This document shows, piece after piece, positions 55,501-64,000 of a stretch of 64,000 nt of DNA (position 1 is its first letter; every line of letters starts with the position of its first letter). The stretch is taken from assembly GCF_038449125.1 (NCBI RefSeq), contig NZ_CP151800.1, positions 2,142,406-2,206,405 on the forward strand. The letters are read 5' to 3'. The notes under the pieces were generated by a model. It made no database searches and was not told where the DNA came from. It worked only from the letters and a program-made list of their open reading frames with translations. This DNA comes from Kosakonia sp. BYX6. GTDB taxonomy: Bacteria > Pseudomonadota > Gammaproteobacteria > Enterobacterales > Enterobacteriaceae. The translations under genes were made by a program, and so were the position numbers.

Positions 55501-58500
55501 CGCTCGATGGCACCATCCGCGGTTACGGCGTGCGCGGCGGCGGCACGCTGGAGATTGAATCGGCAAGTTCCGCCTCGATTGGCGGCCAGTGGCAGGATGG
55601 CCTGTTAAAACCGGGCGAAACCGTGCCATTCGGCCTGGTGTTACTCGACGATTACCAAGTGAAAGCGGGCGAACGTTTGCCCGCCGATTATCACTACTTA
55701 TCCACCGTCGCACGGCCCGGCGAAGAAGTGGCGGCGAAGCCCTCGCTGGTGGGCATCACTCTGGCATCGGAGTGGACGCTGCCTTACGCCGTAAGAGGGA
55801 ACTCTTACATTATTTTCTACCGCTTGCCGGGCGGCACCAGCGACCAGCAACTCCAGGTCAATCCTGCCGGTACGGCGAACGGCGCCGTCTATAAACTGCC
55901 TGCGGGGGCCACCATCACAACGTTTGTTCGCCCGAACAACTTCCCGCTGGATTACATTGTTCCGGCAAACGTCTTCCCCGACGGTATCCCGACGGAAGCC
56001 ACGCCGCGCACTGCGGTTGCGGGGTCGGTGCTGGCAAGTGATGCGCTGTTTAAAGCCGGAACGGTGATCGAAGCCGGAATGAGTGTGGCGCGCCCGGTGG
56101 CCGTCGCCAATACCACCCATCTCGATACCGCGCTGTTCCAGTCCGGTTTCGCCAATTACGACGTGCGCGCGCATCACGGGTTGCTGGTCTCCGACGATGT
56201 GACGCTAGCCGTCACCCAGCCGGTGCTGTATGCCGATGCGAAAATCCTGCAAGCCGGCGGCAGCGCCGAACAGGCTTTGCAATGGCAACTGCCGGAACTC
56301 TGGCAAGCGGACAATAATGCGCGCAGCGTCACCCAGCGTGGCGGCACCAGCTTAACGCTTTCCGCCGGTGTCAAAGATGGCCTGACGTCCGGTATCACCG
56401 TGGTGGCTGACACCGGCGATAAAGGCACGCTGACCATTGCCGAAGGCGCGCGTTTACTGGTCGATCCCGGTTCATCTATCTCCCTGAATAGCCGTGGCAA
56501 CCTGAATGTCGATGGCCTGTTGCAGGCGCGGGGCGGCAATATTACGCTGCTCGGGCCGCAAACCGCCGGGGCGAAAAGCATCAAAGAAGGCGGCGGGCTT
56601 GGCGACCCGACAGCGTCGCAGCGCGCGATTACGATCGGCGAGCATGCGGTGCTGGACGCTTCGGCAATAAGCTGGAGCACGCGCGATGCGTCCGGTCACC
56701 CGTTCGGTGTGGTGACAGACGGCGGCAACATTGTGGTGGGCGGCACGCTGCTGGAGTCCCTGGCGACCCGCGCATTGGCATCTGATGCGTTTGTGGTTAT
56801 CCGCAAAGGCGCCTTGCTGGATGCCAGCGGCACTGCTGCCGTGCTGGATGTCGACGGGCGCGGCAGCCAGCGTGTTGCCAGCAATGGTGGGGCCATCAGC
56901 ATCGCGTCGAATAACGGTCTTTTGCTGGACGGCACCCTGCGCGCGCTGGCGGGTGGGGCGAACGCCGCCGGTGGCAGCCTGACGGTGGCGTTAGAAGCGC
57001 CGAACTACAGTAGCAGCAACTCGGTGAATAAAGCGGTGCTGGCGCTGCGCGAATTGCGTCTGGTGCAACAAGTGCAAGCCAGCCCGGGCAATCTGATTTA
57101 CGGTGACGGGCAACTGGCGGCAAGCCAGGTCTCGGACGGCGGCTTTTCGGCGCTCACGGTTTACAGCAATGGCGCCATCAGCGTTGACGGCGATGTCGAT
57201 TTGACGCTTGGGCGCGAGCTGCGCCTGTATGCGGGCGCACTGACGCTGGCGCAAGGCGCAGATCCCGCGTCGAAAGTGTCGCTGACGGCGCCGTATTTGT
57301 TATTGGGCGGCGTCAGCGACAACATTGCTATCGCCGACGGTTTTCAGCGCCCGGCGTTTAGCGGCGGGGTCAGCAGCCTGCCCAGCCAGGCGGTGCTGAG
57401 CGCCAGCGCCGATCTCATTGATATCAAAGGCATGGTTGGCCTTGGGCTGAATGCCACCCGCAATGGGATAAACGCCGAGCGAGCCGGGTTTGCACAACTT
57501 ATCCTCAACAGCCGGGGCGACCTGCGCTTTGTTAATGCCCAGGCGATCAGCGGCACCTCGCAGGGCGTGGTGTCGGAGTTGCGCTCGCCAGGCGACATCA
57601 CCCTGCGCGCGACGCAAATCTACCCGGCGAGCGGTGTGAGTGCGCGGGTGATGGCCGGGATGCAGGCCGACGGCACCTTTGCGCCGGACAGTTGGTTGAC
57701 CCTTGCGCGCAGCCAGGCGGGCACACCAGCGCAACCTTATTCGGTGTTTGGCAGTTTGCGGCTGGGCGCGGCCAATATCGCGCAAAACGGCGTGCTGCGC
57801 GCGCCGCTGGGATCGATTGTGCTGGGCGGCGGCGTGGCGGGCGGCGAACAGGGTACTCGCTCGGTAACGCTCGGTTCCGGCAGCCTGACCTCGGTGAGTG
57901 CCAATGGGTTGGTGCTGCCGTGGGGCGGCACCTCCGATGGCGTAACCTGGTACTACCAGGGCGAGAAAGTCGCGCTCACGGGTATCGGCAATGGGCCAAC
58001 GCTGACGCTTGCCGCCACGCATGTGGCGGTGAATGATGGCGCGGTGCTGGATCTTTCCGGCGGCGGCGATCTGCTCGGTGCAGGCTTTGTCTCGGGTCGC
58101 GGCGGTTCCACCGACGCGCGTTTTTACCCGCTGGTGCAGGTCAGTAGCAACGGTTTTACCTTGCCGGCGCTTGGCAGCAACCCGGTGTACGCCATCATTC
58201 CCGGCTATGATTCCGCCTATGCGCCAGCAGATAACACTGGCGCAGTCAGCCCGCTCGCCGGGCAGCAAATCACCCTTGCCAACGGCGACATTCCGGGGCT
58301 TGCCGTCGGAACGTATACGCTGTTGCCGTCCAACTATGCCCTGTTACCGGGGGCGTTTCGCGTTGAACTCAACGGCGGCGCCACGGGCCTGAGCGGGTCG
58401 AAAACCGTGGCGCTGCGCAATGGTTCCTGGGCCAGTAGCGGGCGTTTAACCGTGGCGAACACCGCGATTGCCGACAGCCTGACCCGCCAGTTCATTATCA

Positions 58501-61500
58501 CGCCTGCCGCTGTGCTGCGAAAATATGCGCAATACAATGAAACGCCGTACGCAGATTTCGTGCAGGCGCAGGCGGAACGGGCAGGTGGCGTGCGCGCGGT
58601 GTTGCCCGCCGATGCCAAAACGCTGTCGCTGCTCTCATCGGGCAACGACAACACATTTCGCTTTAAAGGGTTGGCCGATTTTACCCCGGCGAAAGGGGGT
58701 TATGGCGGCACGGCCAGCCTGATGATTGGCGATGACAACGCCGTGGGATCGATTGAGATCCTGGCGCGCGGCGCGACGCGAAGCCGTGATTTCGATGGCA
58801 TCGCCGTGTATGCCGATGATCTGAACGCCATCGGCGCCAGCCGTCTGACCATTGGCGGCACGCTGGTTTCCAACTATCAATCGTCCAATGGGCAAAACCT
58901 CAGCCGTTACTTGCAGGTTATCGGGCGCGAAAAAAGCGTGGTACTGCGCGAAGGCGCTGTGCTTGCCGCGCCGGAAGTGTTTCTCTTCGCCGTTGGCAAA
59001 ACCGGCGGCATCACCCTCGAAACCGGTTCGGGGATTAACACCATCGGGCAGGGCGATGTGGCGTATGACTCGACCGACGGCTTTGTTTACCAACCGCTGG
59101 ATAGCGCCGTGGTCGCCGCCTCTAACGGCTGGCTGGATATGTTGGCCCCGCAAGCCGACCCGAACCCCGCCCCCGCCGATAAAGGTGCTGGGCCCGTCAA
59201 TATCGGTGCCTGTGGCATAACCTGTCGCGGCATCACGCGGCTTTATTCCTCCGGCACATTGCTGGCGGCGACGCTGGCGGATTTCGATCTCGGCGAAGCG
59301 GTACGTTACGGTACGCGCAACCTGGTGCTGGGGGTCGGCACGGTCAATGCCGGGAGCAGCGCCGACCTTAACGCCGTTGCCGCGCGCGGTGCGTTGACGC
59401 GCGGGTTAGTGCTCAACCAGACGGTGCTCGATCGCCTGTTGCAGGGCGACACCGCGTACGGCGCGCCCGCGCTGGAGCGGCTGGTGCTCACCGCCGGTGA
59501 ATCGTTTAATTTCTTCGGCAATGTCAGCCTGAACACTCTTGACGCCGCGACCGGCAAATCAAAACTGGCGAATCTGGTGCTCTCGACGCCCGCGATTTAC
59601 GGCTATGGCGATGCCCGCGATGTGGCGACCATCACCACCGGGAAATTGACCTGGGCCGGGCTGAAAGGGGATGCGCCCGCGCCGGTGAAAGGCGGGCGAG
59701 GAACTGGCGAGGGCAGTTTGCGGGTCAACGCGCAGGTCGTGGAATTCGGTTACGACGAAAACGCGCAACCTAACGCTATCGATAACTTTGGCCGCACGAT
59801 CCGCGGTTTTAGTGACATCACATTTGCGGCGAGCGATCGCATCACCGCCAATCAGCACGGTTCGTTGCAGGTTTTCGGCAATGTCACGCTCCGCGCGCCG
59901 CTGGTGACGGGCGAAGGCGGATCCGTTAACAGCATCACCGCCAGCGGCGCATTGCGGGTGGTTGCGCCGTTGTCCGGTGGCGGGGACGCGAGCAAGGTCT
60001 CGCTCGCCAAAAACGAAGAAACCGGCGCCGAGTTGAACCTGACGGGTAACACGGTGCTGCTGGATACCACCGTGGCGCTACCGAGCGGCAAATTAACGGC
60101 CAGCGCTACCGGCGATGTCACGCTGGCGGATGGCGCATGGCTGGATCTCGCCGGACGGGCGCTTAAATTTTATGACGCGACCAGCTATTCATGGGGCGGC
60201 GACGTGGCGCTGACGAGTAAGGCGGGCAACATTGTGCAATCCGCCGGGTCGACGATTGACCTCTCGGCGCAGAACAACAATGCCGGGACACTGAGCGCGG
60301 TGGCGCTGGCGGATACGGCGGGGCGTGTGGATTTGCGCGGCACGTTACTGGGCAGCAGCAACGGCCATTACAATGCGGGCGGCACACGGGTGCCCTATCG
60401 CGAAGGCGTGGCGATTATCCGCGCGCAAACGCTCGGCGACGGTGGTGTACTCAGCGAGCCGTTCGCCGCACTCAATAACCGCCTTAATGCGGGCGGTTTC
60501 TTTGGCGAGCGCAGCTTCCAGCTTAAACACGGGGATCTGCGCATTGGCGATGACGTGCGCGCCCATAACGTGGCGATCTCCCTGGATGGCGGCCATCTGA
60601 ATGTGGTCGGTACGATTGATGCCAGCGGCGAACAGGTTGGCGCGATTCGTCTGGCGGCGGCAAATGGCTTGACGCTAAGCGGCAACGCGCGGCTCGATGC
60701 ACACGGTACGGTGCTGCGCGTCGACAGCTATGGCGAAATCATTGATAGCCCGAACCGCGCGGTGGTTGAGCTGGACTCCGGCCACGGCACGTTGACGCTG
60801 GCGAACGGCGCGCGCATTGATTTGCGCCACGGCACTGCCTCAACGACGGGTGACGGGCAAGCGCGTGGCACGCTTGATCTCTATGCGCCGCGTATTGATG
60901 GCGCAGGGCAGGCCAACACGACCGATTCGGCAACCTTTGGCGATATCGCCATTGACGCCCGTGGCGCAATCGCGGTGCTGGGGGCGAAGTCGATAGCCGT
61001 CTACGGGCGGCAAATTTACCGCGATGCGCCCAGCGGCAACGGGCAAACGGCGGACGGTCACCCGTGGCAGGAGATTACCCAGACGTGGTTGGATGGCAAA
61101 AACGCCGACGCCAACCGCTTTATCAATGCGGCGCTCGCCAACAATACGTTGCTGAACAGTCGGCTGGCCGGGCTGAACAACAGCCGCTATGCCGATGTGT
61201 TCCATTTGCGCCCGGCGATTGAGGTGGTCAGCGCCACCGCAAACGGCGATTTGATCGTCAGCGGCGATCTGGATCTTTCCGGCTATCGCTATGCCAGCCT
61301 TAATCCGCATACAGCGAAAACGGGCGTTGCCGGTTCCGGCGACGTCGGGCAGTTGACGCTGCGTGCCGGGGGCAATCTGTCGATTTTTGGCAGTGTCACC
61401 GATGGTTTTGCCAAACCCAGTACCACGCCGGATGACGAAGGCTGGCTGCTGACACCGGGCGTGCAGGCTTTTGCCAGCGACGTAGTGGTGCCGGTCGCGG

Positions 61501-64000
61501 GCGTGACGCTCGACGCCGGAACGAAATATCCGGTCGGGAAAACCCTCAACTACGCGATCACCGCCGGGAATGTGACGCTGCCTGTTGGCACGACATTACC
61601 GGTGGCGGTCACGCTCGACAGCCCGTTAACGCTGCCTGCGGGCACGGTGCTCGCCAGTAATGTACTGGCTGCCGATGGTCAGGTTTTGCTGGCGGCGGGC
61701 ACGGTAGTCGGCGCCGATGGGCTGGCGCTGCCAGCGGGCGCTCAACTCTTGGCGGGCGCGCATTTGCCGGTGGCGGTCACTCTCAGTCAACTGACCTGGC
61801 CGAAAGGCGTCGCGCTACCGGTCGCTATGGTGCAGGTGGGTTCCCTGACGCTGCCGGTCGGCGCGCTGATTGCCAGCGGCACCGATGTGGTGTTGCCGGA
61901 TGACGCGCTGTTTGTCGATTTACGCCCGAAAAACGCGCAGGGCGAGTACATCGCGCGCAGCAATTGGGCGGTAGCGGACATGCTGCCGGCGGGTTCTCAG
62001 TCGTGGAATATCCGCGTGGTGGGCGGCAGTGATCTGCAAGCGGCGGACAGCCGCCTGACGCGCGAGGATGCCGGTGATGTGCAACTCGCCGACACCCATT
62101 ACATCTCGCAAAAACAGTGGAAAAACGAAGGCGGGCCGGTCTGGTACTGGGCGGATAACAATAGCTGGGGCTTTGAAGGCGGCACGCCGTTTAACTTCGA
62201 TGATGTCGGTTTTGATGTCTGCGGCTTCACCCCGTCCGAGTGTGTGAAAGTCACCTGGGTGTGGGCAGACGGCAACTTTTACGGCGGCGCGCCGGGCAAA
62301 CCGGTCAATTTTGATGACTGGGGCGACTATAACGTCTGCGAACTCGAACCGGGCCAGTGCGTCAATGTCAGCACGCCGGGGGAAAACGTGCTGGTTGGCA
62401 TCACCCCGACCTCGCCAATCTTCAGCGTGTTGCGCACCGGGACCGGCGATCTGGATGTCATTGCCGGGGGCAATGTGGCGATGCGCTCGGCGTGGGGCGT
62501 TTATACCGCCGGGACACAAAGTAAAAACCTGGATGTGCGCTGGAACCGGGCGCGCGGCAAGGTGGCGGAAGATGGCACGGTATTGGGCAACGGCGCAGGC
62601 GATGCGGCGCCAGATTACGAAGCGCTGGTCAGCGGTGACAACAGCCTTTACCAGGCCTGGTATCCGCAGCAGGGCGGTAATCTGACGATCGTTGCCGGCG
62701 GCGATCTGACCGGTGATGCCTGGAGCGCCGGTAGCCTGTTGCCGACCGCCAGCGCCAGTGTCGGAAATTGGCTGTGGCGACAGGGCTCGGGCAACACTGC
62801 CGGGGTCGATAATGTGCCGACGGCGTGGTGGATAAACTTTGGCACCTACACCTGGCAACCACAGACCGGCAGCGAGATGCCGATGGTCTCGGGCTTTACC
62901 GGCTTCGGCACGCTCGGCGGCGGCAACCTGTCGGTGCGTGTCGGCGGCGACGCTGGTGTATTAACGACGCCTGCGGTGAGCGGTGATTACCGGCAACTGG
63001 CGCGCAGCCAGGGCCTGGTATTGGCGATAGGCAGCACCGGGCGCGTCGGGCGCGATGGCAGTATTGCGTTTACCGGCGGCGGCGATCTCGATGTGCGGAT
63101 CGGCGGCGGCTGGAACAGCCATGCGCAGGCGCGCGTGACCACAGACAACGGCACGCTGTTTCAGATGCACGATCTGTACGGATCGCTGGTGAACCTGCGC
63201 GGTGACATTGCCATGACGTCCTCACAAATTGGCACCCATCAATTGTTCTATGGCATTAACGGGCGCGCCGCCCAGCAGGATAACCACGAGGTGCGCCCCT
63301 CAACGCCCTGGACTTCCAGCGCCTCTAATGCCAGCGGCGGCTTGACGTTGGTGCTCGGCGACAGCACTGCGGCGATCGGTAGCCGGGGCGATCTGGTGCT
63401 CGGCGCGACGCTGGATGCTGGCTTGCTGGATATGGCCAACTATAGCGCTTACCGGGGCACGGCGGGTTCCGGGGAAAACGGGCAAAGCTGGTTTAGCCTG
63501 TGGACGGACAACACCGCGCTGAATTTACAGGCGGCGGGCGGCAATCTGGCATTCGACACGCGCCCGAGCGACAACCTGATCGCCACGACTGTCAATAATG
63601 ATTTCGTCAAAAACGGCGGCTGGTATCTGTTGCCGGGTAACGTCAGCGCGGTGGCGGACAGCGGCAGCATTTACTATGGCAGTTCCGCGGCTTACACCAG
63701 CCAGAGCAACTACTCCAACAGCGGCGGGTTGCTCCTCGCCCCGCTCGGCAGCGGCAACATTAGCCTGCTGGCCGGTGAGTCGTTGTATGGCGGCGGTTTT
63801 GCGATCAGCCGTTCCGGCGCGGAAACATCGAGCATCGCCACGGTCTTCCATCCGGCATTTTATGCGCCGCTTGCCGATGGCACGGCGGTGACCAATCTTA
63901 GCGATACGTCACCGATCGCCGACGCGGGTGTCTATCCGCTGTTTGCGTTCGGCCTCAACACGGTTGGCAGTACGGCGGGGATTCGCGAGGCGGCACAAGC
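52560..64000 (+). CDS. Giant filamentous-haemagglutinin-family exoprotein, open at the right edge
   Basis: The frame stays open from the ATG at 52560 (GGTGAG upstream) to the window end, giving at least 3,813 codons. The N-terminus has a signal peptide (to about 38), then an Ala/Gln-rich helical stretch (about 48-120), then a haemagglutinin activity (TPS-like) domain at about 130-260: KAILNWDSFNVGRNTTVDF, then VMVVNQNGVIFSGSSQINV. The rest is a repetitive beta-helix type with many GGxIxVSGG and LDASG motifs, a low-complexity LPAG/LPVG stretch (61.5-61.9 kb) and two cysteine-containing repeats (62.2-62.4 kb). It should be a cell-surface or secreted adhesin. Its export route is unclear: no TpsB is seen and a type II operon is immediately upstream. 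Confidence 0.88.
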   Translation, partial: MSTTSCLPRKIAHRVKMKPLVEAIALALLGFASASHAATPVNSNWFSSARAVNNARSERAGQVAINEGLEAARLRQQAAAKQTLQHSVANLGRTAAAIAAQQAAQNAARANANQTASSVPDGLGQGGLWDRDANGNLLTWTGANRAVQTQNKGKTTVAIKQTRDKAILNWDSFNVGRNTTVDFQQNSSDALLNRVVGADTRPSQILGAVKGDGTVMVVNQNGVIFSGSSQINVRNLVVAAAKISDDQFTRNGLYVDTNGSQPTFTDALGDIVIQPGAQITTLQPASSTVGGGYVMLLGANVNNGGQITTQNGQAALAAGDSFYIRKGVGTESNVDSTTAGNEISTLRTANSQAGRVENNGLITATTGDITLTGHDVVQNGVAIATTSTRQRGTVHLSTRASDNSGSVTLTGNGVTAVLVDGSNTTAYDSQRDTALEKLNGNNSNLLARGNFDNLSTLVDRRDLSRIEIVSGNTVDFGDDSLTLATGGEIAVTGAKRTLIDNRATLDVAGAIGVKVAMESNNLAVNIQGNEQRDSASNRDSGKLNNTDVWVDKRTLVFVPAGTNGYSTDRWYTAGGLLEVSGYLATSGHAAGEWLAQGGTITVSGGDVVTRAGSDINLSGGTLDVQSGYLRQSWLKGSDGRLYELSRAPGDLLYDGLYQGYQVTSARWGQTNTYYNPLIGASQRYQPGYTVGRDAGKLVVSTTSAVLEGNIISDVYQGDDQTEAARAGVDGYNQSHYAVARKGQLIVGQYTPIYDAAAGMLRYALSAMMNNVTLKANANGVAQDVQLQDDVPADRLGVLQLDTDLLNDARLGALHIAARETLAVKDALNVDAGGDIVLYAPVVEVAADLTAKGGSIHLGNVLKQIYANPGDDPLRDTEITPPDGLTGGVRVGEGVTLDASGMIGDLRERGAQRDSEMAWIDGGTISIRSTGSVTLAKNSLLDVTSGAIVNSDGSVSGGKGGNVKLGSGLIVARSGNSNAVLTLDGTIRGYGVRGGGTLEIESASSASIGGQWQDGLLKPGETVPFGLVLLDDYQVKAGERLPADYHYLSTVARPGEEVAAKPSLVGITLASEWTLPYAVRGNSYIIFYRLPGGTSDQQLQVNPAGTANGAVYKLPAGATITTFVRPNNFPLDYIVPANVFPDGIPTEATPRTAVAGSVLASDALFKAGTVIEAGMSVARPVAVANTTHLDTALFQSGFANYDVRAHHGLLVSDDVTLAVTQPVLYADAKILQAGGSAEQALQWQLPELWQADNNARSVTQRGGTSLTLSAGVKDGLTSGITVVADTGDKGTLTIAEGARLLVDPGSSISLNSRGNLNVDGLLQARGGNITLLGPQTAGAKSIKEGGGLGDPTASQRAITIGEHAVLDASAISWSTRDASGHPFGVVTDGGNIVVGGTLLESLATRALASDAFVVIRKGALLDASGTAAVLDVDGRGSQRVASNGGAISIASNNGLLLDGTLRALAGGANAAGGSLTVALEAPNYSSSNSVNKAVLALRELRLVQQVQASPGNLIYGDGQLAASQVSDGGFSALTVYSNGAISVDGDVDLTLGRELRLYAGALTLAQGADPASKVSLTAPYLLLGGVSDNIAIADGFQRPAFSGGVSSLPSQAVLSASADLIDIKGMVGLGLNATRNGINAERAGFAQLILNSRGDLRFVNAQAISGTSQGVVSELRSPGDITLRATQIYPASGVSARVMAGMQADGTFAPDSWLTLARSQAGTPAQPYSVFGSLRLGAANIAQNGVLRAPLGSIVLGGGVAGGEQGTRSVTLGSGSLTSVSANGLVLPWGGTSDGVTWYYQGEKVALTGIGNGPTLTLAATHVAVNDGAVLDLSGGGDLLGAGFVSGRGGSTDARFYPLVQVSSNGFTLPALGSNPVYAIIPGYDSAYAPADNTGAVSPLAGQQITLANGDIPGLAVGTYTLLPSNYALLPGAFRVELNGGATGLSGSKTVALRNGSWASSGRLTVANTAIADSLTRQFIITPAAVLRKYAQYNETPYADFVQAQAERAGGVRAVLPADAKTLSLLSSGNDNTFRFKGLADFTPAKGGYGGTASLMIGDDNAVGSIEILARGATRSRDFDGIAVYADDLNAIGASRLTIGGTLVSNYQSSNGQNLSRYLQVIGREKSVVLREGAVLAAPEVFLFAVGKTGGITLETGSGINTIGQGDVAYDSTDGFVYQPLDSAVVAASNGWLDMLAPQADPNPAPADKGAGPVNIGACGITCRGITRLYSSGTLLAATLADFDLGEAVRYGTRNLVLGVGTVNAGSSADLNAVAARGALTRGLVLNQTVLDRLLQGDTAYGAPALERLVLTAGESFNFFGNVSLNTLDAATGKSKLANLVLSTPAIYGYGDARDVATITTGKLTWAGLKGDAPAPVKGGRGTGEGSLRVNAQVVEFGYDENAQPNAIDNFGRTIRGFSDITFAASDRITANQHGSLQVFGNVTLRAPLVTGEGGSVNSITASGALRVVAPLSGGGDASKVSLAKNEETGAELNLTGNTVLLDTTVALPSGKLTASATGDVTLADGAWLDLAGRALKFYDATSYSWGGDVALTSKAGNIVQSAGSTIDLSAQNNNAGTLSAVALADTAGRVDLRGTLLGSSNGHYNAGGTRVPYREGVAIIRAQTLGDGGVLSEPFAALNNRLNAGGFFGERSFQLKHGDLRIGDDVRAHNVAISLDGGHLNVVGTIDASGEQVGAIRLAAANGLTLSGNARLDAHGTVLRVDSYGEIIDSPNRAVVELDSGHGTLTLANGARIDLRHGTASTTGDGQARGTLDLYAPRIDGAGQANTTDSATFGDIAIDARGAIAVLGAKSIAVYGRQIYRDAPSGNGQTADGHPWQEITQTWLDGKNADANRFINAALANNTLLNSRLAGLNNSRYADVFHLRPAIEVVSATANGDLIVSGDLDLSGYRYASLNPHTAKTGVAGSGDVGQLTLRAGGNLSIFGSVTDGFAKPSTTPDDEGWLLTPGVQAFASDVVVPVAGVTLDAGTKYPVGKTLNYAITAGNVTLPVGTTLPVAVTLDSPLTLPAGTVLASNVLAADGQVLLAAGTVVGADGLALPAGAQLLAGAHLPVAVTLSQLTWPKGVALPVAMVQVGSLTLPVGALIASGTDVVLPDDALFVDLRPKNAQGEYIARSNWAVADMLPAGSQSWNIRVVGGSDLQAADSRLTREDAGDVQLADTHYISQKQWKNEGGPVWYWADNNSWGFEGGTPFNFDDVGFDVCGFTPSECVKVTWVWADGNFYGGAPGKPVNFDDWGDYNVCELEPGQCVNVSTPGENVLVGITPTSPIFSVLRTGTGDLDVIAGGNVAMRSAWGVYTAGTQSKNLDVRWNRARGKVAEDGTVLGNGAGDAAPDYEALVSGDNSLYQAWYPQQGGNLTIVAGGDLTGDAWSAGSLLPTASASVGNWLWRQGSGNTAGVDNVPTAWWINFGTYTWQPQTGSEMPMVSGFTGFGTLGGGNLSVRVGGDAGVLTTPAVSGDYRQLARSQGLVLAIGSTGRVGRDGSIAFTGGGDLDVRIGGGWNSHAQARVTTDNGTLFQMHDLYGSLVNLRGDIAMTSSQIGTHQLFYGINGRAAQQDNHEVRPSTPWTSSASNASGGLTLVLGDSTAAIGSRGDLVLGATLDAGLLDMANYSAYRGTAGSGENGQSWFSLWTDNTALNLQAAGGNLAFDTRPSDNLIATTVNNDFVKNGGWYLLPGNVSAVADSGSIYYGSSAAYTSQSNYSNSGGLLLAPLGSGNISLLAGESLYGGGFAISRSGAETSSIATVFHPAFYAPLADGTAVTNLSDTSPIADAGVYPLFAFGLNTVGSTAGIREAAQ
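61560..61920 (+). repeat. Degenerate LPVG/LPAG repeats within the exoprotein
   Basis: This in-frame segment codes for about ten short units of the form TLPVGTTLPVAVTL and LPAGTVLASN. The DNA repeats partly, for example CCGGTGGCGGTCAC near 61600 and 61768. It marks a flexible or beta-solenoid module in the exoprotein. Confidence 0.7.
62171..62376 (+). repeat. Two cysteine-containing repeats within the exoprotein
   Basis: Two tandem units of about 35 codons share NFDD, VC and a C-x6-C motif: VCGFTPSEC in the first, VCELEPGQC in the second, each preceded by EGGTPFNFDD or GKPVNFDD. Cysteines are otherwise very rare in this protein. Confidence 0.75.

Noticed and set aside
57300-58268. 322-codon minus-strand frame inside the giant exoprotein
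   Set aside because: One of many shadow frames opposite a continuous plus-strand frame with clear haemagglutinin-type repeats.

Overview
The window looks like chromosome from a member of the Enterobacteriaceae, and the gene content fits a plant-associated or environmental lineage such as Kosakonia, Enterobacter, Klebsiella or Raoultella. The evidence is close resemblance of DcuR, DcuS, BluR, BluF, YcgZ, AriR, KatG and Mqo to their E. coli counterparts, enterobacterial REP/BIME elements between genes, and a GC-rich coding style. The genus cannot be fixed from this sequence alone. No rRNA, tRNA, CRISPR array or insertion sequence was seen.

Left part (1-10 kb): an anaerobic C4-dicarboxylate and fumarate respiration locus. 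It holds a class I fumarase (cut by the left edge), a CitT/TtdT-like dicarboxylate antiporter, a soluble three-domain NADH:fumarate reductase whose middle domain carries a flavinylation motif, the cytosolic ApbE-type FMN transferase that would modify it, and a DcuS/DcuR two-component system. A perfect FNR box lies in the divergent regulatory region.

Middle part (10-42 kb): metabolic and stress modules. In order: a MurQ-like protein without the catalytic glutamates, malate:quinone oxidoreductase, an alpha/beta hydrolase, an exported S1-family serine protease, and a sigma-54-controlled aldehyde/alcohol dehydrogenase pair with an AcoR-type activator. These are followed by a type I GAPDH with a GlxA-type regulator, KatG, and a five-gene sugar-acid (galactonate-like) operon with an IclR-type regulator. 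Next come a MarR-EmrA-EmrB efflux set with a third MFS gene, a TetR/DUF1348 pair opposite a GH15 glycosidase, and the blue-light module bluR, bluF and ycgZ-ymgA-ariR with repeated TGTACA operators.

Right part (42.6-64 kb): the most unusual region. One strand carries a compact type II secretion operon in the order G-K-L-M-D-E-F, with no C, H, I, J or O gene in the window. Its secretin has a lipobox and a C-terminal extension that reads like a SPOR domain. Directly downstream are an exported DING/PstS-like phosphate-binding protein and a giant filamentous-haemagglutinin-family exoprotein that is still open after more than 3,800 codons at the right edge. No TpsB transporter is seen. The arrangement suggests a dedicated Hxc-like secretion machine with its own cargo. 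That link is inferred from gene order and domain content, not shown.
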